DNA of 64,000 nt from Nocardioides hwasunensis. GTDB taxonomy: Bacteria > Actinomycetota > Actinomycetes > Propionibacteriales > Nocardioidaceae. The notes under the pieces are model-generated. The model was given only the letters and a program-made list of their open reading frames with translations, had not been told where the DNA came from and ran no database searches. Positions 18,512-26,730 of the stretch are shown piece after piece. The stretch covers positions 186,001 to 250,000 of the forward strand of contig NZ_JACXYY010000003.1 in NCBI RefSeq assembly GCF_014779665.1, read 5' to 3'. The position numbers were made by a program, and so were the translations under genes. Each line of letters begins with the position of its first letter. Position 1 is the stretch's first letter.

Positions 18512-19338
18512 TGGCGGTCCTGCTCTCGCTGGCTGCCGCACTGGCCTACGGGCTCTCGGACTTCGTCGGCGGGCTCGCCTCGCGTCGTACGTCGGCGTGG
18601 CCGGTCGCGTTCGTCGGGGCCGCCACCGCGCTGGTCGGCTCGGTCCTGCTGACCGTGGTCACCGACGGCTCTCCCGCGCGCACCGACCTGTGGTGGGGAG
18701 CCCTCGCGGGTGTCGGGACCGGCACGGGCGGCGCGTTCCTCTACCGCGGTCTCGCCGCCGGTCGGATGGGTGTGGTGGCACCCATCTCGGCCGTCGGAGC
18801 GGCCCTGCTCCCGGTCTGCGTCGGCGTCGCGACCGGCGAGCGGCCCGCCCTGCTGGTCTGGCTCGGGATCGCCGCAGCGGTCCCGGGGATCTGGTTGGTC
18901 AGCCGCGAGCCGGGCGGTGCGGGCGACCTCGCCGCCGGCATCGTCGACGGCGTGCTGGCCGGACTGGGGTTCGGACTGCTCTTCGCGGCGATGGGCCAGG
19001 TGCCGGCATCCGCCGGTCTCGCCCCCCTCGCGGTCGCGCAGGCCGTGGGCACCGTGTGCGTCGCCGTGACCGCGACCCTCCTGGGTGGGGCGTGGGTGCC
19101 CCGGCACCGCTCGGAGGCCTGGGGCGTCCTGGCCGGGGCGCTGGCCATCGGCGCCACCGTCGCGTTCCTCCTCGCGACCCAGTCCGGGCTGCTCACGGTC
19201 GCATCGGTCGTGACCTCGCTCTATCCCGCACTCACCATCGGGCTCGCTGCCGTGGTGCTGCGCGAGCGCGTCCACGCCTCGCAGGGATGGGGGCTGGTGC
19301 TGTGCGGTGTCGCCGTCGCGCTCGTCGCGGCGGCGTGA
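18511..19338 (+). CDS. EamA/DMT-family transporter
   Basis: Ten-helix drug/metabolite transporter of the EamA family, built of two five-helix repeats; 275 aa from ATG 18511. The first half starts LLSLAAALAYGLSDFVGG, and the second half ends SLYPALTIGLAAVVLRERVHASQGWG, the usual DMT end signature. Members export amino acids, metabolites or drugs; the substrate cannot be read from sequence. It overlaps the DUF456 gene by 1 nt. Convergent with the secreted protein gene at 19360. Confidence 0.87.
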   Translation: MAVLLSLAAALAYGLSDFVGGLASRRTSAWPVAFVGAATALVGSVLLTVVTDGSPARTDLWWGALAGVGTGTGGAFLYRGLAAGRMGVVAPISAVGAALLPVCVGVATGERPALLVWLGIAAAVPGIWLVSREPGGAGDLAAGIVDGVLAGLGFGLLFAAMGQVPASAGLAPLAVAQAVGTVCVAVTATLLGGAWVPRHRSEAWGVLAGALAIGATVAFLLATQSGLLTVASVVTSLYPALTIGLAAVVLRERVHASQGWGLVLCGVAVALVAAA

Positions 19339-19359
19339 CCGGCCCGGGTCGTCCTCGAC

Positions 19360-19902
19360 TCAGGCGGGGAGCCCCGACGCGATCGGCAGGCTCCACCGGT
19401 GTCGCTTCGGCGCCCAGTCCACGACCGGGCGCGAGCCGTCGGCCTGGTCACCCATCTTGACCGACACGCGCACGGAGGCCGGGCGTCCGAGGCAGTCACG
19501 ACTGATCACCGCACGGAAGACGTCGTTGCCCCACTTCGGGCGCGCCGTGTAGTCACAGCGGACCACCTGGTCGATCGGGCGCCAGCCCCTCGCCCGGGTG
19601 AGCACGTAGTCGGTGCCGTCTCCGAGCCCGCTGCTCAGGACGTACTCGGCGCCCTTCCGGCTGCGGTCGGTGTCGATGAAGACCGACACCCCTGCCGCGC
19701 TGGAGCGCATCAGCTCCTCGAAGCGCACCTTGACCAGCAGGTTGTCGCCGCCGTGGTTGACCTCGAGCCCGGTGATGTCGGTCAGCGACGCGGTGGCGTC
19801 GGCCGGGTCGTCGATGCTGTAGAACTCCGCCTGCGCGGGAGCGGCGACCAGCGCGGCGAGCGCGAGGGCGGCACCGACGGAGGCTGCGGTCCGAGATCTC
19901 AT
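19360..19902 (-). CDS. Secreted hypothetical protein
   Basis: 180-residue exported protein. The signal peptide MRSRTAASVGAALALAALVA ends at APAQA before EFYSIDD. The mature part (DITGLEVNHGGDNLLVKVRF; VSVFIDTDRSRKGAEYVL; WRPIDQVVRCDYT; VISRDCLGRPASVRV) alternates strands and resembles secreted actinobacterial beta-sandwich proteins of unknown role. It has two cysteines. ATG 19902 is chosen because the signal peptide begins there; the frame extends upstream but is antisense to the CapA-like gene. Divergent from that gene (83 bp). Confidence 0.72.
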   Translation of the reverse strand: MRSRTAASVGAALALAALVAAPAQAEFYSIDDPADATASLTDITGLEVNHGGDNLLVKVRFEELMRSSAAGVSVFIDTDRSRKGAEYVLSSGLGDGTDYVLTRARGWRPIDQVVRCDYTARPKWGNDVFRAVISRDCLGRPASVRVSVKMGDQADGSRPVVDWAPKRHRWSLPIASGLPA

Positions 19903-19985
19903 GGCCCCGAGTCTGTCACTGCGCACCCCCTGTGCGTCCACCCACGCCCGGGGATGCTGGACCACTGCGGTGGCACCATGGCGCC

Positions 19986-21116
19986 ATGACGGACGCCGGC
20001 GCGAGGTGGGTACGCCGCCCGGCCCGGGTCGCCGCGCTGCTCGCCGCGCTGCTCGTGGCGGTCGCCTGCACCACGACGCAGGGGCCCGCCGGTCGGCCCG
20101 CCCCGACGCCGACGTCCACGACGGCACCCGAGCTCCCGGCCACGACCGCGGAGCCGCGGCGCCCCGTCCGGATCGCGTTCGCGGGCGACATCCACTTCGA
20201 GGGCGTCCTCGCCGACCGCCTGCGCGATCCGAGGACCGCCCTGGCGACCGCCACCCGCGCACTCGCCGGCGCCGACCTCGCCGTGGCCAACCTCGAGACG
20301 TCGGTCGGCACCGGCGGCCGACCCGACCCCACCAAGCGCTTCACCTTCTCGGCCGGTCCCGAGGCGCTGACCGCGCTGGCAGCGGCGGGCATCGACGTCG
20401 CCACGATGGCCAACAACCACGCCCTCGACTTCGGCCGTGAGCGGCTGCCGAGCACCTTCCGCGCGATCGGGGCCGCTGCGGGCACCCAGCGGCCGCTCAC
20501 CGTCATCGGCATCGGCCGCGACGCCGAGGCGGCCTTCCGTCCGTCCCTCACCGACGTCGACGGCACCGTCGTCGCCACGATCAGCGCCTCGCTCGCCGAC
20601 CAGGACCCCACCGCCGACCCGACCGGCTCGTGGGCGGCGACCGACGATCGCGCCGGGATCGCCGACGCGCTCGACCCGACGCGCCTGCTCGCCGGCGTAC
20701 GCCGTGCCGACCGCGACGCCGACGTCGCCGTGGCCTACCTCCACTGGGGCGTGCAGGGCGAGCGCTGCCCGAGCCCCGACCAGCGGTCGCTGGCCCGTCG
20801 CCTCGTCCGGGCAGGCGCCGACGTCGTGGTCGGGACGCACGCCCACCGGCTGCAGGGCGACGGACGGCTCGGCCAGGGCTACGTCGCCTACGGACTGGGA
20901 AACTTCGCCTGGTACTCCCCCGGCCCGACGGGCGTGCTCACCCTGACCGTCCGACCGCCCGACGAACGCCCCGGGAGGGCGCGTGTCACCCGGGCTCGCT
21001 GGTGGCCCGCCGCCATCGGCGCCGACGGGCTGGCGGCTCGTTCGACGGGCGAGGCAGCCGAGCGGTTCGCGGCCGAGCGGGAGGCGCTGCGGGCCTGTGC
21101 CGGGCTGCGCCGCTAG
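19986..21116 (+). CDS. CapA-family lipoprotein (metallophosphatase fold)
   Basis: Exported lipoprotein with a CapA/PgsA-like calcineurin-type domain. The signal peptide has a lipobox ending VAC (Cys28), then a Pro/Thr linker. The domain motifs are AFAGDIHFEG, VANLETSVG, MANNHALDFG, YLHWGVQGE and VVGTHAHRLQG, so the metal-binding residues look complete. CapA proteins take part in poly-gamma-glutamate capsule synthesis, but many stand-alone actinobacterial members have no known polymer; no capB/capC is near. 376 aa from ATG 19986. Its stop lies 13 bp from that of the convergent M28 peptidase. Confidence 0.85.
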   Translation: MTDAGARWVRRPARVAALLAALLVAVACTTTQGPAGRPAPTPTSTTAPELPATTAEPRRPVRIAFAGDIHFEGVLADRLRDPRTALATATRALAGADLAVANLETSVGTGGRPDPTKRFTFSAGPEALTALAAAGIDVATMANNHALDFGRERLPSTFRAIGAAAGTQRPLTVIGIGRDAEAAFRPSLTDVDGTVVATISASLADQDPTADPTGSWAATDDRAGIADALDPTRLLAGVRRADRDADVAVAYLHWGVQGERCPSPDQRSLARRLVRAGADVVVGTHAHRLQGDGRLGQGYVAYGLGNFAWYSPGPTGVLTLTVRPPDERPGRARVTRARWWPAAIGADGLAARSTGEAAERFAAEREALRACAGLRR

Positions 21117-21129
21117 CTCGACCGTCGGC

Positions 21130-22173
21130 CTAGCCTGAGCCCCGCGGCGCGAGCCAGGCGATCACGGTCCGCCCCACCCGCTCGAGCTGGCCGGGCGACA
21201 CCACGGCGGGGACGTCCTGCGCCGAGTGGTAGCCGGCGTAGGGCGTCGAGCCCAGCCGTGCGGCGGGCATGCCCGCCTTCACGAACGACCAGTGGTCGCT
21301 GCTCCTCTCGTCGGCCTCCGGCACCGTGGGCACGCCGACCCGACGAGCAGCCGCCAGCAGGTCCTGCTGCACGGGGTCGGACTCCGCCGCGGAGCCGACC
21401 GGGACGACCGTGCCGACCCCGACCCGGTCCAGCGACACCATTCCCCGCACCGCTCGACGCTCGGCCGGGGTGAGCGAGGCGACGTACTCCCGCGAGCCGA
21501 AGTGGTGCAGGTCGTCCCCAGGTCCCCGGGGCTCCTCCGCGCCGAACGCGACGAACACGACCGGCAGGCGCGTACGCCGGTCCGCGACCGCCTCGGCGAC
21601 CGCCAGCACCACCCCCACGCCCGAGGCGTTGTCCTCGGCACCCGGAGCCTGCGAGACGGTGTCGAGGTGCGCGCCCACGACCAGGTGCGGCGCCGACGTG
21701 TCGAAGCCGGTGGGAGTGGCGACGAGGTTGGCCGAGCGGCCGGCGGCGAGCGGGGCCCCCTGCCACGACACGCCCGCGGGCACGTCGATGCGCTGGCGCG
21801 AGACGTCGTACCCCATCGCGGCGAAGCGGTCGGACACCCAGTCCGCGGCGCGCCGGAACGACGGTCCCGTGGCCTCGCGCGGGCCGATGCGCCCGGCGAG
21901 GTGCCGGACGGTGCGCACCGCGGTGGACCGGTCGAGGTCGCCGGGCGCGACCGGTTCGGAGCTCATCGACGGGCTCGGCCGGGAGGTGCTCCCCGGCGTG
22001 CCCTCCGTCGTCGGGGGCTGGCTGGTCGGCGTGAGGGACGGCGAGGAGGGAGCCGGCGCCGGGCGAGCGCTGTCGTCCGAGCAGGCGCCGAGTGCCAGGA
22101 CGAGCGTCAGCATCGCCGGCGCCACAGCGACCCTGCCGGTGGTCGGCGGGGCGGGCAGCGGTCGGCGGCTCAT
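21130..22173 (-). CDS. M28-family zinc aminopeptidase, lipoprotein
   Basis: Surface-anchored metallopeptidase. The signal peptide ends in a lipobox with Cys31 (LALGAC), then a Ser/Pro/Thr linker to about residue 75. The M28 zinc motifs are present in order: VVGAHLDTVSQAPGAEDNASG (shared His/Asp ligands), FVAFGAEEPRG (Glu pair), and GYHSAQD (last His). It probably releases N-terminal amino acids from external peptides. 347 aa, ATG start. The upstream region is shared with the divergent siderophore operon, so the iron box may be relevant to both, though its position favours the operon. Confidence 0.86.
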   Translation of the reverse strand: MSRRPLPAPPTTGRVAVAPAMLTLVLALGACSDDSARPAPAPSSPSLTPTSQPPTTEGTPGSTSRPSPSMSSEPVAPGDLDRSTAVRTVRHLAGRIGPREATGPSFRRAADWVSDRFAAMGYDVSRQRIDVPAGVSWQGAPLAAGRSANLVATPTGFDTSAPHLVVGAHLDTVSQAPGAEDNASGVGVVLAVAEAVADRRTRLPVVFVAFGAEEPRGPGDDLHHFGSREYVASLTPAERRAVRGMVSLDRVGVGTVVPVGSAAESDPVQQDLLAAARRVGVPTVPEADERSSDHWSFVKAGMPAARLGSTPYAGYHSAQDVPAVVSPGQLERVGRTVIAWLAPRGSG

Positions 22174-22213
22174 GCGTCCAGATTGCCAGCCCTCGTCACC
22201 ACGATCCTCCAGT

Positions 22214-22232
22214 GTTGGTTAGCCTTGCCTAA
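22214..22232 (+). promoter_or_regulatory. Iron box (DtxR/IdeR-type operator)
   Basis: The 19 bases GTTGGTTAGCCTTGCCTAA match the DtxR/IdeR/DmdR consensus TTAGGTTAGGCTAACCTAA at 14 positions, including GGTTAG and CCTAA half-sites. It lies 28 bp upstream of the siderophore-binding protein gene, where Fe(II)-loaded repressor would block transcription. Confidence 0.75.
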
Positions 22233-22259
22233 CTCACAGTCCGGAAAGGGACGCTCACC

Positions 22260-23288
22260 ATGACCAGCAGAATCCGATCCGCCGCGCTCGTCGCCGCCTC
22301 CCTGGCGCTCCCCCTCAGCGCGTGCGGGGGCTCCTCCGAGGCCGAGCCCGCCTCGGGCGCCGACGCCCCGAGCGGCCCGTGGTCGTTCACCGACGGCTCG
22401 GGCGAGGAGGTCACGCTCGACGAGACCCCCACCCGGATCATCGCCCACGCCGGCGCGGCCCGCGCGCTCATGTCGTTCGGGATCGAGCCGGTCGCGATCT
22501 ACGCCGACGAGTCGGTCGACTCCGACCCGAACCTGCGCGACCTCGACCTCGACGGCATCGAGATCATCGGCGAGGAGTGGGGCAAGATCGACGTCGAGAA
22601 GGCCGCCTCCCTGCGCCCGGACCTCATCGTGGCCGACTGGTGGCCCGCCGAGGAGGCGCACTCCGGGGTCGAGAACGGCGTCGAGGCCACGAGCAAGAAG
22701 ATCGCCGAGCTCGCCCCGATGGTCGGCGCGACCCAGGGCGAGTCGATCCTCGCTCTCGCCGAGGGCTACGAGGACCTCGCGAAGAGCCTCGGCGCGGACG
22801 TCGACGACGCCGAGATCGCCGCGGACAAGGAGCGCTTCGAGGAGGTGCGCGCCGAGTTCGAGGAGGTCGCCACCTCACGGGACGACCTGAGCGTCTACGC
22901 GATGTCGCCCTACGAGGACAAGGTCTACGTCGCCAACCCCGAGTTCGCCCCCGAGCTGCTCGACTTCATCGCCTGGGGGCTGGACCTCAAGGCGCCCGAG
23001 ACTCCTGACCCGGACTTCCCCTACTGGGAGACGCTGAGCATGGAGAACGCCGACAAGTACCAGCCCGACCTGATCCTCTGGGACGACCGCGACGACCTCG
23101 ACAACGTCGCCGAGCTCAACGCCGACTACGGCGAGCAGCAGCCGACCTGGTTCTCCATCAAGGCCGCCGAGGCAGGAGCCGTCGCGTCGTGGCCGGCGTT
23201 CTGGCTGCACACCTACGGCGACTACGCCGACCAGCTCGAGCAGCTGACGGAGGCGATCCGCGACGCCGACGGCACCGTTGGGGACTGA
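22260..23288 (+). CDS. Iron-siderophore ABC transporter, substrate-binding lipoprotein
   Basis: Periplasmic-binding-protein-like lipoprotein (FhuD/FepB class). Signal peptide with lipobox LSAC, Cys22, then an acidic linker and the two-lobed domain: TRIIAHAGAARALMSFGIEPVAI near the start, RPDLIVADWW and QPDLILWDDRDD typical of the class. First gene of a four-gene iron-uptake operon (binding protein, two permeases, ATPase) preceded by an iron box. ATG start with GGAAAGGGA upstream. 342 aa. The ligand is presumably a ferric siderophore; no biosynthesis genes are nearby. Confidence 0.88.
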   Translation: MTSRIRSAALVAASLALPLSACGGSSEAEPASGADAPSGPWSFTDGSGEEVTLDETPTRIIAHAGAARALMSFGIEPVAIYADESVDSDPNLRDLDLDGIEIIGEEWGKIDVEKAASLRPDLIVADWWPAEEAHSGVENGVEATSKKIAELAPMVGATQGESILALAEGYEDLAKSLGADVDDAEIAADKERFEEVRAEFEEVATSRDDLSVYAMSPYEDKVYVANPEFAPELLDFIAWGLDLKAPETPDPDFPYWETLSMENADKYQPDLILWDDRDDLDNVAELNADYGEQQPTWFSIKAAEAGAVASWPAFWLHTYGDYADQLEQLTEAIRDADGTVGD

Positions 23289-24300
23289 GTCCCGGCGACG
23301 GGCCCCGCTCCTGGCGGCGGGGCTCGTCGCGCTCCTCGCCCTGGTCGTCGCGCTGGCCTTCGTCAGCCTGACCCAGGGCTCGCGCGACATCGCGTTCGCC
23401 GACGCCATGCGCGCGCTGCTCACCCTGCAGGCAGGCGACACCATGGACGGCACCGTCACGCTCGAGCTCCGCGTGCCCCGGACCATCCTCGGGATCCTCG
23501 TCGGCGCCGCGCTCGGTCTGGCCGGTGCCGTGCTCCAGGGCGTCACCCGCAACCCGCTCGCCGACCCGGGCATCATGGGCATCAACGCCGGCGCGGCGCT
23601 GTTCGTGGTCGTCGCGATCGCCTGGCTCGGGATCACGCACGTGCAGGGCTACGTGTGGTTCGGCATGGCGGGCGCCCTGGTCGCCACCGTGATCGTCTAC
23701 ACGATCGCCTCGATGGGCCGGGAGGGCGCGACGCCGGTGAAGCTCGCACTCGCGGGTGTCGCGGTCACGGCGGGCTTCGCGTCGGTGACGAGCGCGGTCA
23801 TGGTGACGCGCACCGACGTGCTCGACCAGATCCGCTTCTGGCAGGTCGGCTCGCTCGCCGGCCGCTACGAGCCGGTGGTGCTCGGCGTCGCGCCCTTCCT
23901 CCTGCTCGGCACGGTCGCCGCTCTCGCCTGCGGTCGCACGCTCAACGGGCTCGCGCTGGGCGAGGACACCGCGCGCGGGCTGGGCATCGACGTACGACGC
24001 GCGCGGTGGGCCACCTTCGCGGTCGTGACCGTGCTGGCCGGCGCCGCGACGGCCGCCTGCGGGCCGATCGTGTTCGTCGGCCTGGTGATCCCCCACGTCG
24101 CGCGCTTCGTCTGCGGGCCCGACTACCGGTGGATCCTCCCCTACTCGCTGGCGCTCGGCCCGGTCGTGCTGCTGCTGGCCGACGTCGTCGGCCGGCTGGT
24201 GGCGCGCCCCGGCGAGGTGCAGGTCGGGGTGCTGCTCTGCGTGCTCGGCGCACCCGCCTTCATCGCGGTCGTCCGCTGGGGAAGGCTGGCCGAGCTGTGA
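23278..24300 (+). CDS. Iron-siderophore ABC transporter permease 1 (FecCD)
   Basis: BtuC/FecCD-type permease with about ten membrane helices. LRVPRTILGILVGAALGLAG near residues 62-81 and the motif NPLADPGIMGINAGA are diagnostic; GPIVFVGLVIPHVARF is the coupling-region signature. The best start is TTG 23278, overlapping the binding-protein gene by 11 nt; the first helix begins soon after. 340 aa. It overlaps the second permease gene by 4 nt (GTGA) and should form a heterodimer with it. Confidence 0.9.
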   Translation: MGTESRRRAPLLAAGLVALLALVVALAFVSLTQGSRDIAFADAMRALLTLQAGDTMDGTVTLELRVPRTILGILVGAALGLAGAVLQGVTRNPLADPGIMGINAGAALFVVVAIAWLGITHVQGYVWFGMAGALVATVIVYTIASMGREGATPVKLALAGVAVTAGFASVTSAVMVTRTDVLDQIRFWQVGSLAGRYEPVVLGVAPFLLLGTVAALACGRTLNGLALGEDTARGLGIDVRRARWATFAVVTVLAGAATAACGPIVFVGLVIPHVARFVCGPDYRWILPYSLALGPVVLLLADVVGRLVARPGEVQVGVLLCVLGAPAFIAVVRWGRLAEL

Positions 24301-25328
24301 CCACCCTCGACCAGCTCCGCGACGTACGCCGCTCGCGGCGCGTGCGCGCGACCGCGGTCACCCTCTCGCTGACGGGCCTCGCGCTCGGGTTGTTCGTCGT
24401 GACCCTCCTGGTCGGCAGCTTCCGGCTGAGCCTGGGCGAGGTGTTCGGCTCGGTCACGCACCTGGTCGACGACCCGGCGGTCGACTTCATCGTGCGCGAC
24501 CTGCGCCTGCCGGTGGCCGTGTCCGCCCTGTGCGTGGGCGCGGCCCTCGGCGCCTCGGGGACGATCTTCCAGCAGCTGCTGCGCAACCCGCTGGCGTCCC
24601 CCGACTTCGTCGGCGTCTCGGCCGGCGCCTCGGTGGCTGCCGTGGCGGGCATCGTGCTCTGGGGCACCACCAGCCTCGTCACCTGCTTCCTGGCCCTGGG
24701 CGGGGCGATCGTCGGTTCGCTGCTGATGTACGTCCTCGCCTGGCGCGACGGCATCAGCGGCTATCGCTTCATCCTCATCGGGATCGGTGTGGCCGCCACC
24801 TTCGAGGGCATCACGGGCTACCTCCTCACCCGCGCCACCGTCTTCGACGCCCGCGAGGCCATCCACTGGCTGACCGGCACCGTCGGGCGAGCGGACGACG
24901 CCCAGCAGTACGCGCTCGCGGCGTCGCTCGTCGTGCTGCTCCCCCTGGCCGTCCTGCTCCAGCGCCAGCTGCGGCTGCTCGAGCTCGGCGACGACACCGC
25001 CCGCGGGCTCGGCGGTCGCACCGAGCTGGCCAAGGTCGGACTCATCAGCCTCGCCGTGCTGCTGATCGCGCTCGCCACGGCGGTGGCCGGGCCGATCGCC
25101 TTCGTCGCCCTGGTGGCGGGCCCGTTGGCCCAGCGGCTGCTCGGCCCCGCAGCCGGCGGGATCCTCCCCGCTGCCCTCGTGGGCGCCGCGCTGCTCCTGG
25201 GCGCCGACCTGGTCGCGACCCAGCTCCTGCCGGTGGCGCTGCCCACCGGTGTCGTCACCGGTGCCCTCGGGGCGCCGTACCTCGTGTGGCTCCTCGCCAC
25301 CGCCAACCGGGAAGGGCAGGGCGGATGA
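24297..25328 (+). CDS. Iron-siderophore ABC transporter permease 2 (FecCD)
   Basis: Second FecCD permease, 343 aa from GTG 24297. LRLPVAVSALCVGAALGASG followed by NPLASPDFVGVSAGA gives the family signature, and AGPIAFVALVAGPLAQRLLG the ATPase-coupling region, where the usual P-H is replaced by G-P-L-A. The start overlaps the first permease by 4 nt, and the end overlaps the ATPase gene by 4 nt (ATGA), so the operon is tightly coupled. Confidence 0.9.
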   Translation: MTTLDQLRDVRRSRRVRATAVTLSLTGLALGLFVVTLLVGSFRLSLGEVFGSVTHLVDDPAVDFIVRDLRLPVAVSALCVGAALGASGTIFQQLLRNPLASPDFVGVSAGASVAAVAGIVLWGTTSLVTCFLALGGAIVGSLLMYVLAWRDGISGYRFILIGIGVAATFEGITGYLLTRATVFDAREAIHWLTGTVGRADDAQQYALAASLVVLLPLAVLLQRQLRLLELGDDTARGLGGRTELAKVGLISLAVLLIALATAVAGPIAFVALVAGPLAQRLLGPAAGGILPAALVGAALLLGADLVATQLLPVALPTGVVTGALGAPYLVWLLATANREGQGG

Positions 25329-26098
25329 CCAAGCTCGCCGCACAGGGGCTCACGCTGGGCTACGACGACCGGGTCGTCGTCGACCGGCTCGACGTCGAGA
25401 TCCTCGAGGGCAAGGTGACCACGGTCGTCGGCGCCAACGCGTGCGGCAAGTCGACGCTGCTGCGCGGCCTCGCCCGGCTGCTCCGGCCACGCTCCGGCGT
25501 GGTGCTCCTCGACGACCGGCCGCTCGACGACCTCTCCACGCTCGAGGTCGCCCGGGTGCTCGGCGTGCTGCCGCAGACACCCGTCGCGCCGGACGGCATC
25601 ACCGTCGGCGACCTCGTCGGGCGTGGCCGGCACCCGCACCAGGGCTGGTTCCGGCGCTGGACGGAGGAGGACGAGGCCGCGGTGGCCGACGCCCTCGACG
25701 CGACCGGCTCGCAGGACCTCGTCGGCCGGCCCCTGCGCGAGCTCTCCGGCGGGCAGCGCCAGCGGGTGTGGGTCGCCATGGCCCTGGCCCAGCAGACCGA
25801 AGTGCTCCTGCTCGACGAGCCGACGACCTACCTCGACCTCAACCACCAGGTCGAGCTGCTGCGCCTGCTGCGCGACCTCAACGCCCGCAGCGGCAAGACC
25901 ATCGTCGTCGTGCTCCACGAGCTCAACCTGGCCGCGCGCTTCTCCGACCACATGATCGCCATGTCGGACGGACGCATCGTCGCCCAGGGCGCGCCGGGCG
26001 ACGTGGTGACCGCCGAGCTGGTGGAGGAGGTCTTCGGCCTGCGGAGCATGGTGGTGCCCGACCCGGTGGCCGGCACCCCGCTCGTCGTCCCGCTCTGA
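25325..26098 (+). CDS. Iron-siderophore ABC transporter, ATP-binding protein
   Basis: FepC/FecE-type ATPase, 257 aa from ATG 25325. Walker A GANACGKST, Q-loop LPQTP, signature LSGGQRQRV, Walker B VLLLDEPT and the H-loop VLHELN are all present. It overlaps the second permease by 4 nt and ends the iron-uptake operon; the next gene (TetR) is convergent, 26 bp away. Confidence 0.93.
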   Translation: MTKLAAQGLTLGYDDRVVVDRLDVEILEGKVTTVVGANACGKSTLLRGLARLLRPRSGVVLLDDRPLDDLSTLEVARVLGVLPQTPVAPDGITVGDLVGRGRHPHQGWFRRWTEEDEAAVADALDATGSQDLVGRPLRELSGGQRQRVWVAMALAQQTEVLLLDEPTTYLDLNHQVELLRLLRDLNARSGKTIVVVLHELNLAARFSDHMIAMSDGRIVAQGAPGDVVTAELVEEVFGLRSMVVPDPVAGTPLVVPL

Positions 26099-26124
26099 CA
26101 GCCCGAGACCCCCTCGACGACCGC

Positions 26125-26730
26125 TCAGCGCAGCCGGGAGGTGAGGTAGGCACGCAGCATCCGCTCCACCTCGCGGAGCGTCGCGCCGCGCGCCGGGTCG
26201 CCGACCGGGTGGCGGGCCAGGGTGTGGCGGACGGTCTCGATGCAGAGGTCCACGACCGCGTGCAGCTCCCCCTCGCCGGTGCCGACGCCCGCCCCGCGCA
26301 GCGCCTGGGCGAAGAGTCCGATCAGGTGCTCGCGCACCGCGTGGGCCGGTGAGTCGCCGCGTTCGGGTGCGGCCTCCTCGGTCAGCCGGTAGTAGCCCGG
26401 GTGCAGCACCTGGAGCTCCGCGGCGCGGCGCACCAGCTCCCCCAGCACCGTCTCGAGGTCCGCCACCGACGACACCTCGGCCACAGCGTCGGCGTACGCC
26501 GGGGTGACCGCCTCGAGGTAGCGGACCGCGAGAGCGTCGGCGATGGCCGCCTTGTCGTCGAAGAACCGGTAGAGCGCCCCCACCGACAGCCCGGCCCGCG
26601 CCGCGATGCGGGTGGTGCTGGCGCCGGCGAGGCCGCGCTCACCGATCTCCTGGTCGGCCGCCTCGAGGATCCGCTCGACCGTCTCCTGCGACCGCACCTG
26701 CTGGGGGCCACGCCGGGTGGACGTGGTCAC
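26125..26730 (-). CDS. TetR-family transcriptional regulator
   Basis: 201-residue DNA-binding repressor starting at GTG 26730. The HTH is in residues about 12-60 (TVERILEAADQEIGERG, then TTRIAARAGLSVGALYRFF), and the C-terminal alpha-helical ligand domain (GELVRRAAELQ, CIETVRHTL) is of the YcdC/AcrR-like kind. Its start overlaps the stop of the GDSL lipase gene by 4 nt (GTGA), so the lipase is the first gene and the regulator is co-expressed with it. A perfect 9-bp dyad at the lipase promoter (28025-28050) is its likely operator, giving autoregulation. Inducer unknown. Confidence 0.85.
   Translation of the reverse strand: MTTSTRRGPQQVRSQETVERILEAADQEIGERGLAGASTTRIAARAGLSVGALYRFFDDKAAIADALAVRYLEAVTPAYADAVAEVSSVADLETVLGELVRRAAELQVLHPGYYRLTEEAAPERGDSPAHAVREHLIGLFAQALRGAGVGTGEGELHAVVDLCIETVRHTLARHPVGDPARGATLREVERMLRAYLTSRLR

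Noticed and set aside
26104..26132. Second copy of the 33-bp repeat element
   Set aside because: Only scattered similarity (CGAGACC, TCGACGA, GCGCAGC) remains; too degenerate to call and partly overlapping the end of the TetR gene.
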